A DNA stretch of 32,904 bases from an uncultured Bacteroides sp. (GCA_958477465.1 CAUEFX010000049.1:1-32904), one strand, 5' to 3'; shown: positions 1 through 9,810, counted from the stretch's first letter. Translations and numbers: made by a program. The notes: generated from the sequence alone by a model not told the origin.

Positions 1-112
1 AACTAACTCGCAATGAATTAGTTGCCTTAAATTTTATTATTTTAGGAATATCCCTGTTTTAATGATTGGTGTCTGGAACTGGTTGAGGAGTTATACTATA
101 GACATTTACTGA

Positions 113-330
113 ATGTCCCTGTATAGTGTCGATAATATTAAAGAAAAACTTGTTATCTCCCTATATGCCAAAGGAATGAGCGTGTCAGACATAGAAGAGG
201 AGATGCGTGAAATCTATGAGATAGAACTGTCCACATCAGCTATTTCCATCATCACGAACAAAGTCAACCAGGCTGCTCAGGAATGGCAGAACCGCCCTTT
301 GGATCCGGTCTATCTCATCGTTTGGATGAT
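113..330 (+). pseudogene. IS256-family (mutator) transposase, internal fragment
   Basis: The reading frame gives about 72 residues typical of the middle of IS256-family transposases: SLYAKGMSVSDIEEEMREIY, then a serine/threonine-rich stretch and NRPLDPVYLIVWM. In the family the next residue is the first catalytic Asp (VWMD). Here the homology stops at that point and the sequence passes into the 3' end of the neighbouring peptidase gene. An in-frame stop (110-112) directly precedes the ATG, and the usual N-terminal part is absent upstream. It is therefore a remnant cut at both ends with no DDE residues left, and not active. No terminal inverted repeat is visible in the 112 bases to its left. 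Confidence 0.8.
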
Positions 331-331
331 T

Positions 332-2524
332 CTACCTATTTTGACTTTTCAGCCTATTAATTGTTTTGGTAACTTCGTTCATTAGCTTTTGATTGGAAGT
401 TCTAAATGTGTTAAGTTCTTTGATTATATCTGCTTTATTATAGTATAAATTATACCAGCCTAATGTTTCAGCAGCCAATATGCGAAGTTCTTCTTCTTGG
501 CTTTCATTTTTTATAATGTTCAGTAATGGCTCAATAGCTTTAGCAATAGGTTTATTTCGGAACCTACTTATTTCGCTTTGTATCTGTTTGGTAGTACTTT
601 CCGGACTGTCAATAAGTGCAAAATCTCTTTCAAGTCCTTTCTTTTGGCGAGGAAGGTATTCTAACAATTCATTCACATAGGAAGAATCGTAGAAAGACCA
701 ATCGGCAGCCTGTTTCTTCAATTCATTCAAAGCCATATCATGGTCGAACGTGTTGATAGCACTAAAAATTCTGAAACGATGGCGGTTTTCATGTCCGCGT
801 AATAAATAGCTTTCTATCCATGCCGGCAACAATTCCGGATTGCAATTCTTTTCAACGTATTCCACCGCATAACGACGGATCAGTTCATAACTGTCGTTCA
901 TGGCTGTCTGCAATACATCGGCAACCTCTGTCGGATAGTTCAAAGCTAATAGGCGTAATGCTTCCAACCGCACAACGAAATAGTTCGATTCGTGGTAACT
1001 TTTCTTCAGCAACTCAACGAGACCACTATAATTTGCCATTGACAATTGACGGAGCGCCATTGCCTGCATGTCAGCCATAGGGGAATTCAGCTGTTTTTTC
1101 CAGAATGTAACATTTCCTTCCTGCGCAACTAAAGCTTGGTTGATGTCCATATCCAGCCCGGCATTATTGGTGAAGTGAAAAGTCGGGTCACCGATCAGAT
1201 GATTTTCCAAGAAGCAGGTAAAACGAGTGAACTGCCCGATGCGCATACCGGCAGCTAACAAGCCGAGAAATTCATCCGGCCATTTATCTTGAATGGTGTT
1301 AACCGTACATCCCATAGTAGCAATGGTCTTACCCTTATTGAATATATAAGAGCCTACAATGTTGTCATCCAAATGGAAAGAACCGTTGAAACAAGCATCG
1401 AACAATATAAAACGCGCATTAGGAGTCAAAAGACGAATATCTTCAGTATAGATATCCATATTACGGTTTACAATGGAATCCGATTTTATTTTCTCCTCAT
1501 CGAAAGCTTCCGCACACCAACTTTCAGGCACCCCATACTGCTTGGCATATTCTTTGATAGCAGCTTCACGCCCATGTTTCTTGGCGTATGAAGGCACTTT
1601 GCTTCGCAAGAATATTTTGGCATTCTCAATACTCAAATTAATACCGGAACCATTTTCATAGCCATTGATATACTGCATGGTGGGGCCACCGTGGTGATGG
1701 AATAGCATGACATCTAATCCTTCGCGCTGAATCTCGTTCAAGTATAATGGTTTCATCGGATAGCGCATGTTAAAATCATAGAACTTCACTGTATTACCCG
1801 ATTTGAATATTTGCGGCAATTGCTCACGTAAGGCTATTTGCTCACCGCTCCATGCCAAAGGATCTTCAGAATTGTAACCATGGCCACGGGCCATAGTCAG
1901 TTGGTCAAATGCATTTTGCTTTGCTTTTTCGGCAACTGCCTTTTTTAAGTAATCGCGTAGCATCTGATAACGGTTCTCACCTTCTAAATGTAATGGACGG
2001 ATACGGGCCGAATAAATATCCGGTGAAATATACTGTTTAGAATCAGCACGCAATGTCATATAATGATAGTCAGGTATCAAACTGTCTTGTTTAATATAAT
2101 CAAATTTTAATCCGAAGTCATCATAATAACGGTCGGAAGGAACGCTTGATTTCTGCCAATTGGCTTTGGGAGACCTTTTGAAAGCCGAAGATAGATGATG
2201 TGCATCACGAATCATTGGAATAGGGATGTCACCTATAAATACGCAACCCTCCAAAGGCGTTTTCTCATTCTCATGCAATTTGACAAGTTGCTCACGAATA
2301 GGTTCGGGCCTTTTCCAATCATCAATTAGCAAGTAAGTACCTAAACCTTCTTTTTCTATACTGGTACGATAAGCATCAATTTCACTTTTCGCTTCATCAT
2401 AACTTTTCTGATCGACTACAATTGCAAAAGTAGTCTTTGTTTTTATACTAGGATGTACAACTGTTTGCGCCTGCATATCCTGTAAGCACAAAGCGGTAAT
2501 TGCCAAAAGGATGTATTTATTCAT
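332..2524 (-). CDS. Secreted C25-like (gingipain-type) cysteine peptidase with HEAT-like tail, paralog 1
   Basis: 730 aa. Residues 1-19 look like a Sec signal peptide (cleavage near MQA/Q). The region to about residue 455 has the layout of clan CD peptidases of family C25: beta strands FAIVVD (33-38) and LEGCVFIGD (91-99), YSARI (171-175), a His-Gly motif FHHHGG with H278 as the likely catalytic His, FDACFNG with C378 as the likely nucleophile, and a closing LIGDPTF (443-449) like the GDP motif of the family. Residues ~480-730 are alpha-helical HEAT-like repeats (DSYELIRRYAVEYV and similar). There is no type IX secretion tail, so periplasmic or outer-membrane-associated action is likely. It is the last gene of the operon, 2 bp after paralog 2. 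The active-site loop reads HHHGGP, against HEHGMP in the other two, which hints at a different specificity. Substrate unknown. Confidence 0.8.
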   Translation of the reverse strand: MNKYILLAITALCLQDMQAQTVVHPSIKTKTTFAIVVDQKSYDEAKSEIDAYRTSIEKEGLGTYLLIDDWKRPEPIREQLVKLHENEKTPLEGCVFIGDIPIPMIRDAHHLSSAFKRSPKANWQKSSVPSDRYYDDFGLKFDYIKQDSLIPDYHYMTLRADSKQYISPDIYSARIRPLHLEGENRYQMLRDYLKKAVAEKAKQNAFDQLTMARGHGYNSEDPLAWSGEQIALREQLPQIFKSGNTVKFYDFNMRYPMKPLYLNEIQREGLDVMLFHHHGGPTMQYINGYENGSGINLSIENAKIFLRSKVPSYAKKHGREAAIKEYAKQYGVPESWCAEAFDEEKIKSDSIVNRNMDIYTEDIRLLTPNARFILFDACFNGSFHLDDNIVGSYIFNKGKTIATMGCTVNTIQDKWPDEFLGLLAAGMRIGQFTRFTCFLENHLIGDPTFHFTNNAGLDMDINQALVAQEGNVTFWKKQLNSPMADMQAMALRQLSMANYSGLVELLKKSYHESNYFVVRLEALRLLALNYPTEVADVLQTAMNDSYELIRRYAVEYVEKNCNPELLPAWIESYLLRGHENRHRFRIFSAINTFDHDMALNELKKQAADWSFYDSSYVNELLEYLPRQKKGLERDFALIDSPESTTKQIQSEISRFRNKPIAKAIEPLLNIIKNESQEEELRILAAETLGWYNLYYNKADIIKELNTFRTSNQKLMNEVTKTINRLKSQNR

Positions 2525-2526
2525 AT

Positions 2527-4728
2527 TTATAAACTTAATCTTTTGATTGTCTGTTCAAGCTCTGCTTTTAAATCTTCCGGAAGATTGGCTGTTTGTTGCA
2601 TCTTCTTTATTTCTTCAAGAATGTGTGGCCGTTGTACAGAATTAGTAAACCAACCTAATGCTTCGGCCATTACTACACGTACTTCCTGTGGATTACCGGC
2701 ATCACGAATTACATTCAAATAATCATCCACGTGGAAATGGAATGTATAGTTACGCACATTGCGGATTGCACTGATACGTTTTGCTTCCGGTGCAGCTACA
2801 TCCATCAAGGTCTGATGGACTTTTGCCTCTTGTACAAACATTCTTTCCAGGCTTCTTAGTAATCGTTTTTTCTCTTCGTTTTCATTCAAACGGTCAACTT
2901 TTGCATAAAAGTCTTCTATTGTCTTTTCTACTTTCTCTTTCGGATAAAGGCTTAAAGCCTTGTTGGCACTCATTTGTACGCGTAAGCGTTCATTATGTTC
3001 GACCAATGCTTCCACAATAGCGGGCAATAAGGAATCGTCACCTACAAATCCAGCATAAATGGCACTTTGGCGAGCTACCATTTCATAAGTATCGTTCAAA
3101 CCTTCGCGTAATGCTTCGATGAAGTTGTCGTCCTGATAACGGCTCAACAACTTGATAGCTTCCATACGAACCGTATTGAAGCCACTTTCCCGGTACTTCT
3201 TCAGGAGCAACGGAGATAATTCCTTTTGGGTATCGGCGTCAGCCAGCATACGCATGGCCAAACTTTGTACATCAGCGTATGGGCTGTTTAACAAATTCTT
3301 CCAATAGGCTTTGTCATCTTTGTGTATTGTTATATCGGTACTTAAAGTATTGGCTTCGATAGGAGCAAAACGGAAAGTGGGATCACCAAACAAATGACCT
3401 TCAAGTGATACGATTAGCTTATTGTATTGCCCGGCTCGTACACCATGGGACAACAAACCAATCATTTCAATAGTCCAGCGGTCTTGCAATACGTTACGGG
3501 TATTTCCTTGTGCTACTAATGTCTGACCGTCATTAAAGATATATTGTCCTGCTATATAGTCGTTTTCGTGAAAAGAACCGTTGTAGCACGCATCAAACAT
3601 TATCATCTTCGGATTAGTGGAAAGATTTCTCTTCATTAAATCTTCCGTTACGATACGTTCATCAGCGTAGTGAAGAGAGTCTGCTTCCCAGAACTTAGGA
3701 TTGTCCAGGTCTTTAAAAAACACCTCATTCACTTGTCGTTTTTCCTGCATCTGAATACGTAAGGTGTCTTTGTCACGTTTTCCAACATGGGACATGACTG
3801 CATTATAAAGTGTACTCTTCAACATTTTATAACGATTATTGAAATCAGTGCATGCCAATTCATCATTAATAAGCTGCCCTGTTGGCATTCCATGTTCATG
3901 AAACATAAATAAGTCAAGGTCCTTTCGTTGCAATTCGCTGAATAACTTATATTTCATAGGGTGTTTCATTCGGAAGTTCCAATGTTTGAATCCCATTTGA
4001 CGACCAAAAGCTAATGGAAAGTTCTCCATATAAGCTTTTTCGTCATCCATCCATACAATCAGGCAATCGGAATTGTAAGAAGCACCATTGAATGAGAATA
4101 CCCGATCTAATTGATTATGCTTATCTGCCTTGGCAGCAGCAGCTTTCTTCAGATATGAGGCAATGGCCGCATATTTATCCCCTTCCTTTTTTTCCGGATA
4201 CTTGATACGAGCTGAATAGAAAGTAGGATTTAGCCGCTGGGGACTGTCTTCTGTCAATTTGTAGTAGAAATGCTGATGATTTACTGAGTCTTGCCTGATG
4301 AACTCAAACTTTAAGTTCAGATCATCATAAAAGCGGTCGGTAGGTACGGAAGACTGATCCCAAGGAAAGGCTTTCTCATTCATTTTGAATGCAGTAGTCA
4401 TGTGTTGCGCATTACGTACCAATGCGACAGGCACATCGCCGATTAAAACCAGACCTTCCAATGAAGGGCATTCTTGATATGTTTTGATGATTATCTGTTT
4501 GACTTGATCTGGATTTTGCCAGTCACCGCTGATCAGATAAGTTGCCAAACCATCATCTTCAACCGCAGTTTTGTACTGATGCATGGCATCTTTGGTATTT
4601 GCATAAGTTTGGTTATCTGTTATGATAGCAAAAGCGGTAGGTTGTTTGACCAATGGCTTTATGACTGTTGTTTGTGCATTTCCTGCCAATGGCAAAAGAA
4701 ATGCCAGATATATTATTTTTTTAATCAT
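2527..4728 (-). CDS. Secreted C25-like cysteine peptidase with HEAT-like tail, paralog 2
   Basis: 733 aa from the ATG at 4728; a TTG two codons upstream (4734) also lies in frame but overlaps the end of the previous gene more closely, so ATG is preferred. The signal peptide is MIKKIIYLAFLLPLAGNA (cleavage near 18). The peptidase-like region is collinear with paralogs 1 and 3: TDRFYDDLNLKFEF (130-143), the His motif FHEHGMP with H279, the Cys motif MFDACYNGSFH with C381, and LFGDPTFRF at its end. The remaining ~250 residues are HEAT-like (DSPYADVQSLAMRMLA-type helices). It lies between the other two copies with almost no spacing. Both dyad residues are present, so it is probably an active enzyme. 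Family C25 is inferred from motif order and not from a profile search. Confidence 0.8.
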   Translation of the reverse strand: MIKKIIYLAFLLPLAGNAQTTVIKPLVKQPTAFAIITDNQTYANTKDAMHQYKTAVEDDGLATYLISGDWQNPDQVKQIIIKTYQECPSLEGLVLIGDVPVALVRNAQHMTTAFKMNEKAFPWDQSSVPTDRFYDDLNLKFEFIRQDSVNHQHFYYKLTEDSPQRLNPTFYSARIKYPEKKEGDKYAAIASYLKKAAAAKADKHNQLDRVFSFNGASYNSDCLIVWMDDEKAYMENFPLAFGRQMGFKHWNFRMKHPMKYKLFSELQRKDLDLFMFHEHGMPTGQLINDELACTDFNNRYKMLKSTLYNAVMSHVGKRDKDTLRIQMQEKRQVNEVFFKDLDNPKFWEADSLHYADERIVTEDLMKRNLSTNPKMIMFDACYNGSFHENDYIAGQYIFNDGQTLVAQGNTRNVLQDRWTIEMIGLLSHGVRAGQYNKLIVSLEGHLFGDPTFRFAPIEANTLSTDITIHKDDKAYWKNLLNSPYADVQSLAMRMLADADTQKELSPLLLKKYRESGFNTVRMEAIKLLSRYQDDNFIEALREGLNDTYEMVARQSAIYAGFVGDDSLLPAIVEALVEHNERLRVQMSANKALSLYPKEKVEKTIEDFYAKVDRLNENEEKKRLLRSLERMFVQEAKVHQTLMDVAAPEAKRISAIRNVRNYTFHFHVDDYLNVIRDAGNPQEVRVVMAEALGWFTNSVQRPHILEEIKKMQQTANLPEDLKAELEQTIKRLSL

Positions 4729-4734
4729 GGCCAA

Positions 4735-6909
4735 TTAATTTTTAAGTCTGTAATATGTACGGTCGGCTTCTTCACGAAGGTTCTCGGATAAGCTCTTATC
4801 TTTTCTCAGTTGATCGCATACCCGAAGGATGTCAGGCTTCCGATAAGAATGAGTGAACCAAGCAAAAGCCTCCAATAAACAGGTTTTTAGCTTTTCACTT
4901 TCACTGGAGTCGGTAAGTAAAGCCAAGAGGCCGTCTACACAGGCATGTGCCATATGATTTTTCAGAGAATTGCAATAAAGGATGCGCCAACGTTCGGAAG
5001 TTTCTTTGCTTAATAACTCTTTTTGCATGCTACGACTATTATTGGCATTCTCCAAAACCTTACGCATCTCCTCCTTGTCTTGCAACACATAGGTCTCAGC
5101 CATTACTTTATCAATTGCCGCCTGTACGGCTGCCTGATCAAAGACTTGAAGCCCCAAACTCACATTAAATGCCACACGCTCGGATAGGTTGTCTTCTACA
5201 TAGGCTTTGATTTGCGGATAAACATACTCGTTCAGTCCCACATGTTGCATCATACGAACAGAGGTGCGACGAATAAATTCATAGGAATCCGTAATGGCCA
5301 AGTGTAAGACTTCCCGGAAGTTTTTGTCACTAATCTTCTCAAGCAATGCCAAGCAGGTGAAACGTACCATCATGAACGAGGAAGTTTCAAAAGTTTTTCT
5401 TAATAAATCAGAAATACCCGGATAGTCATTGCGATAAAGGTTGTGCAAAGCAAAATTCTGTATGTCGGCATAGGGCGACTGTAATAACTCCAACATGCGG
5501 GACTCGCTATATGGTTCTTTGAACAAAGCATTGGCATCTACCTCATTGATAGATTGAAAACGTAGAGTAGGGTCACCGGTAATGTGCGATTCGAGAATAT
5601 TCGTCAATTTAGCCCATTGCCCCACTCGTGCTCCCATACCTAACAGGCCGAGCATCTCGTTTGCCATTTTATCTTGCAGTACATTGACTGAATTGGCAAA
5701 AGTAGTTACGCATTTTCCTTCCGACATGATATAACGTCCGGCAATGTAATCTTTTTCCCGGAAATCACCATTATAGCATGCATCGAAAATTACCATACGG
5801 CTATTAGGCTTAAACTCTGTAACTTCCGACAGGATAATACCGGTGCGCAGGTCTAGTAAAGAATCTTCTGCAATTACTTTGGGATCATCATAGCCTGCAA
5901 TCCAAGTAGTGTCCAAACCGTATGTGTTTTTCATCATATCCAGCATTTCGTCGAAAGACTTTTTGTTGTTTTGCTTTCTACGCGCTAAACCACGATAATA
6001 GTACTTCATTGCATCTACATGAGCATTCCACCTATTAGTAGCGGGACTACCGGAAAGATATTGACGTTCGGGCATACCATGCTCATGAAAAATAGACAAG
6101 TCCAGATCTGTGCGTTTCAGCATATTAATGACATCGTCCTTGGGATAATCGCTGAAATTATAACGGATGAAACGGGCCCGTCCCTCTTTATCGAATACGC
6201 CCGGCATTTGTTCGCGAATAGTAAAGGTTTCCGGTGTCCATGCAGTCAATGAGTTAGAGTAAGAGCCATCACCTGTATAGGAGAAGAATTGGTCTAATTT
6301 ATTGTTTATCTGGTGCTCAGCCACCACTTTTTTAAAATAGCGGCTGATTTGCGCATGCGGTTCTTCGCCGTTATCAACAGCTTTGACACGTGCAGAATAT
6401 ATGTCACACCGAATTTGCTGTGGAGATTTTATAGCCAAATTATAATAGAAGAAATTATTTTCGACACTGTCCTGTTTCAAAAAATCGAATTGTAGGTCGA
6501 AATCATCGTAGAAACGGTCGCTGGGCACTGAAGAATCTCTCCAGTCATTGTTTTTCTCATCCATTTTAAAAGCGGAAGTCATATGCTGGGCTTTGCGGAG
6601 CATTGGAATAGGGATATCACCGACAAATACCACTCCTTCCAATTTATCCTTTTTGTAGAGCTTAACAATAACTTTCTTTACATCTTCCGGTTTATTCCAT
6701 TCATTGTATACGATGAACGTAGGCAACCCTTCCATTCCTAGAATCTCCTGATAGGCTTTAAGCTCGGCTTCACAAGCCTGAAATGTCCCTTTATCTGTAA
6801 TTACAGCAAAAGAGGTGTCCTTTACTTTCACAGCCGGTTTAACAAATGTCTGTGCCCGCAGAGATAATATGCTGCAGAGCATCAAACTTCCAGTTATTAA
6901 TTTACGCAT
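4735..6909 (-). CDS. Secreted C25-like cysteine peptidase with HEAT-like tail, paralog 3
   Basis: 724 aa with a signal peptide MRKLITGSLMLCSILSLRA. It is the first of the three tandem copies to be transcribed, 30 bp after the outer-membrane barrel gene. It shares the whole layout: FAVITDKGTF (34-43), LEGVVFVGDIPIPM (90-103), PSDRFYDDFDLQFDF (129-143), the catalytic-His motif FHEHGMP (H277), the nucleophile motif FDACYNGDF (C378) and ITGDPTLRF. The C-terminal ~240 residues are helical repeats. The stop codon directly precedes the next gene, so translation of copies 3 and 2 is probably coupled. The copies are clearly diverged, so this is an old duplication and not assembly error. Confidence 0.8.
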   Translation of the reverse strand: MRKLITGSLMLCSILSLRAQTFVKPAVKVKDTSFAVITDKGTFQACEAELKAYQEILGMEGLPTFIVYNEWNKPEDVKKVIVKLYKKDKLEGVVFVGDIPIPMLRKAQHMTSAFKMDEKNNDWRDSSVPSDRFYDDFDLQFDFLKQDSVENNFFYYNLAIKSPQQIRCDIYSARVKAVDNGEEPHAQISRYFKKVVAEHQINNKLDQFFSYTGDGSYSNSLTAWTPETFTIREQMPGVFDKEGRARFIRYNFSDYPKDDVINMLKRTDLDLSIFHEHGMPERQYLSGSPATNRWNAHVDAMKYYYRGLARRKQNNKKSFDEMLDMMKNTYGLDTTWIAGYDDPKVIAEDSLLDLRTGIILSEVTEFKPNSRMVIFDACYNGDFREKDYIAGRYIMSEGKCVTTFANSVNVLQDKMANEMLGLLGMGARVGQWAKLTNILESHITGDPTLRFQSINEVDANALFKEPYSESRMLELLQSPYADIQNFALHNLYRNDYPGISDLLRKTFETSSFMMVRFTCLALLEKISDKNFREVLHLAITDSYEFIRRTSVRMMQHVGLNEYVYPQIKAYVEDNLSERVAFNVSLGLQVFDQAAVQAAIDKVMAETYVLQDKEEMRKVLENANNSRSMQKELLSKETSERWRILYCNSLKNHMAHACVDGLLALLTDSSESEKLKTCLLEAFAWFTHSYRKPDILRVCDQLRKDKSLSENLREEADRTYYRLKN

Positions 6910-6939
6910 GTTTTGTAATATAGATTTCGTTATGTAGCA

Positions 6940-8502
6940 TTAAAAATTACATCCTAAACTTATCGATAAATGAGTACGCCCATCATAATCATAGTCAGAG
7001 GTATTTACACGATCGAATACAACTTTTGCAAATAAGTTCATACGTCTGTTTTCTCTGACTTGTTGCGAATACGTTATCGACCCGCCAATACGATAGTAAT
7101 CACAGGTATAATAATTAGTCAGCCCTTGTTGTAATTCGGTTACAGTTGGATAGTCTGCATGGCTGCCACCATATACATATTCACCTCCCAGATTATTGTT
7201 ATACGCAACATGAACATCTATTAAAAGCCTGCGATTCAAACTATTGCCTAAAACAAAATTTTTTTTGCCACCTAAGCCTAAAGATAAATTTTCTGCATTC
7301 TGTACAGAATTAGGCATTAAATATTCATCGTCTTGCTTGGTATAATTCACATTTAATTCTGCTTTCCAACTATATTCATTCCCGCGGTTTCTGCTTAATG
7401 CATAATTAAGAGAAGCGGTTTGTGCCTTGTACGTAGAACGGATGTTATTATATAATTCCACCCAGCCACTTTGTGATTCAGAGTTATCGCGTTGAGAAAT
7501 ATACTGAATACCATCGATGTTACGATTTGTATATGTGGTTCTCATATAATTGGTATAGTCCTTTCCTTCCTGAATCATCGTTAAAGAAACATGAGCAGTT
7601 TTATCTTTTACACCGGCTATTTTTTTAGGAGTCGTATAGCTCTGCTGAACAGTTTCCGCTTTTACATCGTAACTGCCCTCAAGCAGTAAATTGAAAGAGG
7701 GCATACTGAAGTTGTACTGGAGAGCTCCACCGAAACGGTCTCCAATATAATTGCTGGTTACACCGCTGCCTATTCCTTTTATGGCTGTTCCCAAACCGTA
7801 TAATATATAATAGTCCTGATCCACATAAGAGTTGACATTACTCATTCTTGAGTCTTCCTTGATAGAACTATACTTGAAACTTGCACCAAACTTGTGTGAA
7901 TTATTCAACTTGTAAGTAATCCCCGGCGTCAGTCCCAGCGTATAAAAACGGGTATCCACACGCGGGTCGCGCTGTTTGGCAGCTAATGTAGCTACATAAT
8001 TACCTTCCAACCCCAATGCCCAATGATTACCAAGTAAAGGAGTAGCTGCACGAAACTTCAGATCGTAATATTGATTTCTCCATTTGCTTAAGTGCTGGTC
8101 TGCGACATAGTAAGGCATTCCCCTGAATGGATCGGCAATGGAGGCGTTATATCCGGCATCTGTCAGATTTTTTTGTGCAAAATTAAATGCTCCCCACACA
8201 TATGCATTTTTCAGATTGATAAAGCCTTCACTGGATACACCTACGATAGCCTCTTTCTGCCCCTCTTGCGGACGGCAATAGTTTCCGTCCTGTAAGTCAT
8301 ATCCCAATATAACATTCGAATAATTCTGAATATCATCGAATGGCATACCGGCAGCATTCTGTGAATGAGACCATAGTCGTCTTGTTTTCAATTGTTCCAT
8401 AGCGGCGGGAGAGAAGCCCTGTGCCGCTCCCACCATACTTACAAGGCAGGCTATCATTACCAGCAGGCAGCTTTTCATATAGTTCATATATTGTTTTTTC
8501 AT
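6940..8502 (-). CDS. DUF6850-like outer-membrane beta-barrel protein
   Basis: 520 aa. The start MKKQYMNYMKSCLLVMIACL and cleavage near GAA/QGF give a Sec signal peptide. The mature protein has repeated alternating strands with aromatic girdles (for example LGLTPGITYKLNNSHKFGAS, ALQYNFSMPSFNLLLEGSYD) and ends in SISLGCNF; a terminal aromatic residue is usual for outer-membrane barrels. The closest family I recall is the DUF6850 outer-membrane barrel of Bacteroidota, of unknown function. It lies between the DUF4876 lipoprotein (23 bp upstream) and the first peptidase copy (30 bp downstream). It could anchor or export the peptidases or admit their products; the sequence does not decide this. Confidence 0.75.
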   Translation of the reverse strand: MKKQYMNYMKSCLLVMIACLVSMVGAAQGFSPAAMEQLKTRRLWSHSQNAAGMPFDDIQNYSNVILGYDLQDGNYCRPQEGQKEAIVGVSSEGFINLKNAYVWGAFNFAQKNLTDAGYNASIADPFRGMPYYVADQHLSKWRNQYYDLKFRAATPLLGNHWALGLEGNYVATLAAKQRDPRVDTRFYTLGLTPGITYKLNNSHKFGASFKYSSIKEDSRMSNVNSYVDQDYYILYGLGTAIKGIGSGVTSNYIGDRFGGALQYNFSMPSFNLLLEGSYDVKAETVQQSYTTPKKIAGVKDKTAHVSLTMIQEGKDYTNYMRTTYTNRNIDGIQYISQRDNSESQSGWVELYNNIRSTYKAQTASLNYALSRNRGNEYSWKAELNVNYTKQDDEYLMPNSVQNAENLSLGLGGKKNFVLGNSLNRRLLIDVHVAYNNNLGGEYVYGGSHADYPTVTELQQGLTNYYTCDYYRIGGSITYSQQVRENRRMNLFAKVVFDRVNTSDYDYDGRTHLSISLGCNF

Positions 8503-8525
8503 TGTTCTGTCTTTTTAGTTAATTA

Positions 8526-9797
8526 TTACAATGTGTGATTCCATGAAGGCATTTTTGCTCCATTACGACGCATTACAGGAACAACGCCACGTTCAAAGTC
8601 ATCCGTACTGTTGTTTGTATCCTGATATATATATGTACCTGTTTCTTCGCGAATAATAGGATTACCTTCTTCGTCTGTGGACAATTTGCGAGCAATACCT
8701 AAACCGCAATAAGTAGCTCCTACCCAAGTAATACCTGCATCAAGTACACCGGGGACACGTTTTGCATTCATCTTTGACTCATTGTTTACTGCTTCAACAG
8801 CATCCAATACATATTTAATAGGTATTTTTGCATAATAAACATTGCTGTTCGGTTTGCTAAGATCTGTTGTCTTCATATTTTCATCGTTGACCGGATCCCA
8901 AGCTTCTCCTTCAGGAACACGAAAAATCACATAAGCACCTCCGAATACGGATGTCAAATATTGTGGTATACTTCCCATCTCTGCTTTTCCTTGGTAGAAA
9001 ACATGTTGCATATCATAAGCTGCCTGGTCAGGGAAGTTTGGATTATTCATATTAAACTCAAACTCAGAACTACTGCCGTCTATAGGACTTTGAGGGTTAT
9101 AGATGTCCAACTGATGGTTAGCGGCAAATTGAGAAATGATGCAAGATTCACCTGGCGCTAACGGATATTCGGTTCCATTTCCTGGAAATTTCCACACACG
9201 TTCTCCATATGCATAATTATTACCGTCCGCTTCCGGCCAAATAGGTAATTTAGTGGTAGCTGTACCCGGAGTTAAATTTGCGAAATAAATACCGTCCAAA
9301 TACAAAATGTCAGCAGAGTTATTGTATATCTCATAGAACTGGTCTCGGAAATAGACTCCTCCTTTTTCCGGACGGCTACCGCAATAATAAATCTCCTTGA
9401 ATATTAATGGGCTCACTTTAAGCCCTTGTACTTCAATATTCAATGCGCTACCATGCTTAAATAATGCCGCATTTACAGAATTGCCATTGATGTAGTATTC
9501 ATTGTTTTCTGTATCGATCGCTGTACCGGATACTGTTACCGAATAAATTCCGGGGATAATTCCGTCAACTTTCACACTATTATCAGTTACTTCTTTTACA
9601 TAATGTAAATCTTCATCGTAATTGTCGAACTTTACAGTCAGATCTTTCAGTGTGGATATATTTTCAACGGTAATATCCAAATATACATCCACTGTGATAG
9701 GATTCACTTCTGCTGTGCCAGACATGTCCCTGAACGAATCGCATCCTATCAAAAGGGTACTTGCCAATGTAAACAAATATATTAAATATTTTTTCAT
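8526..9797 (-). CDS. DUF4876 family lipoprotein
   Basis: 423 aa. A lipoprotein signal MKKYLIYLFTLASTLLIGC puts the lipidated Cys at residue 19. Residues ~30-120 look like an Ig-like or carboxypeptidase-regulatory sandwich (VDVYLDITVENISTLKDLTV). The middle part contains YYCGSRPEKGG and DQFYEIYNNSADILYLDGIY, a lamin-tail-like strand pattern that I associate with the Bacteroidota DUF4876 family. There is no enzyme motif. It follows the TonB receptor by 13 bp, the position usually taken by the SusD-like or other surface-binding partner of a TonB receptor, so a ligand-capture role is a reasonable inference. The ligand is unknown. Confidence 0.75.
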   Translation of the reverse strand: MKKYLIYLFTLASTLLIGCDSFRDMSGTAEVNPITVDVYLDITVENISTLKDLTVKFDNYDEDLHYVKEVTDNSVKVDGIIPGIYSVTVSGTAIDTENNEYYINGNSVNAALFKHGSALNIEVQGLKVSPLIFKEIYYCGSRPEKGGVYFRDQFYEIYNNSADILYLDGIYFANLTPGTATTKLPIWPEADGNNYAYGERVWKFPGNGTEYPLAPGESCIISQFAANHQLDIYNPQSPIDGSSSEFEFNMNNPNFPDQAAYDMQHVFYQGKAEMGSIPQYLTSVFGGAYVIFRVPEGEAWDPVNDENMKTTDLSKPNSNVYYAKIPIKYVLDAVEAVNNESKMNAKRVPGVLDAGITWVGATYCGLGIARKLSTDEEGNPIIREETGTYIYQDTNNSTDDFERGVVPVMRRNGAKMPSWNHTL

Positions 9798-9810
9798 AAC
9801 TTCCTAAACA

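Noticed and set aside
332..6909. Metacaspase or C11 clostripain-like assignment for the three peptidases
   Set aside because: His-Gly and Asp-Ala-Cys motifs are shared by clan CD, but the N-terminal strand pattern and the GDPTF/GDPTL end after the Cys favour the C25 gingipain type.
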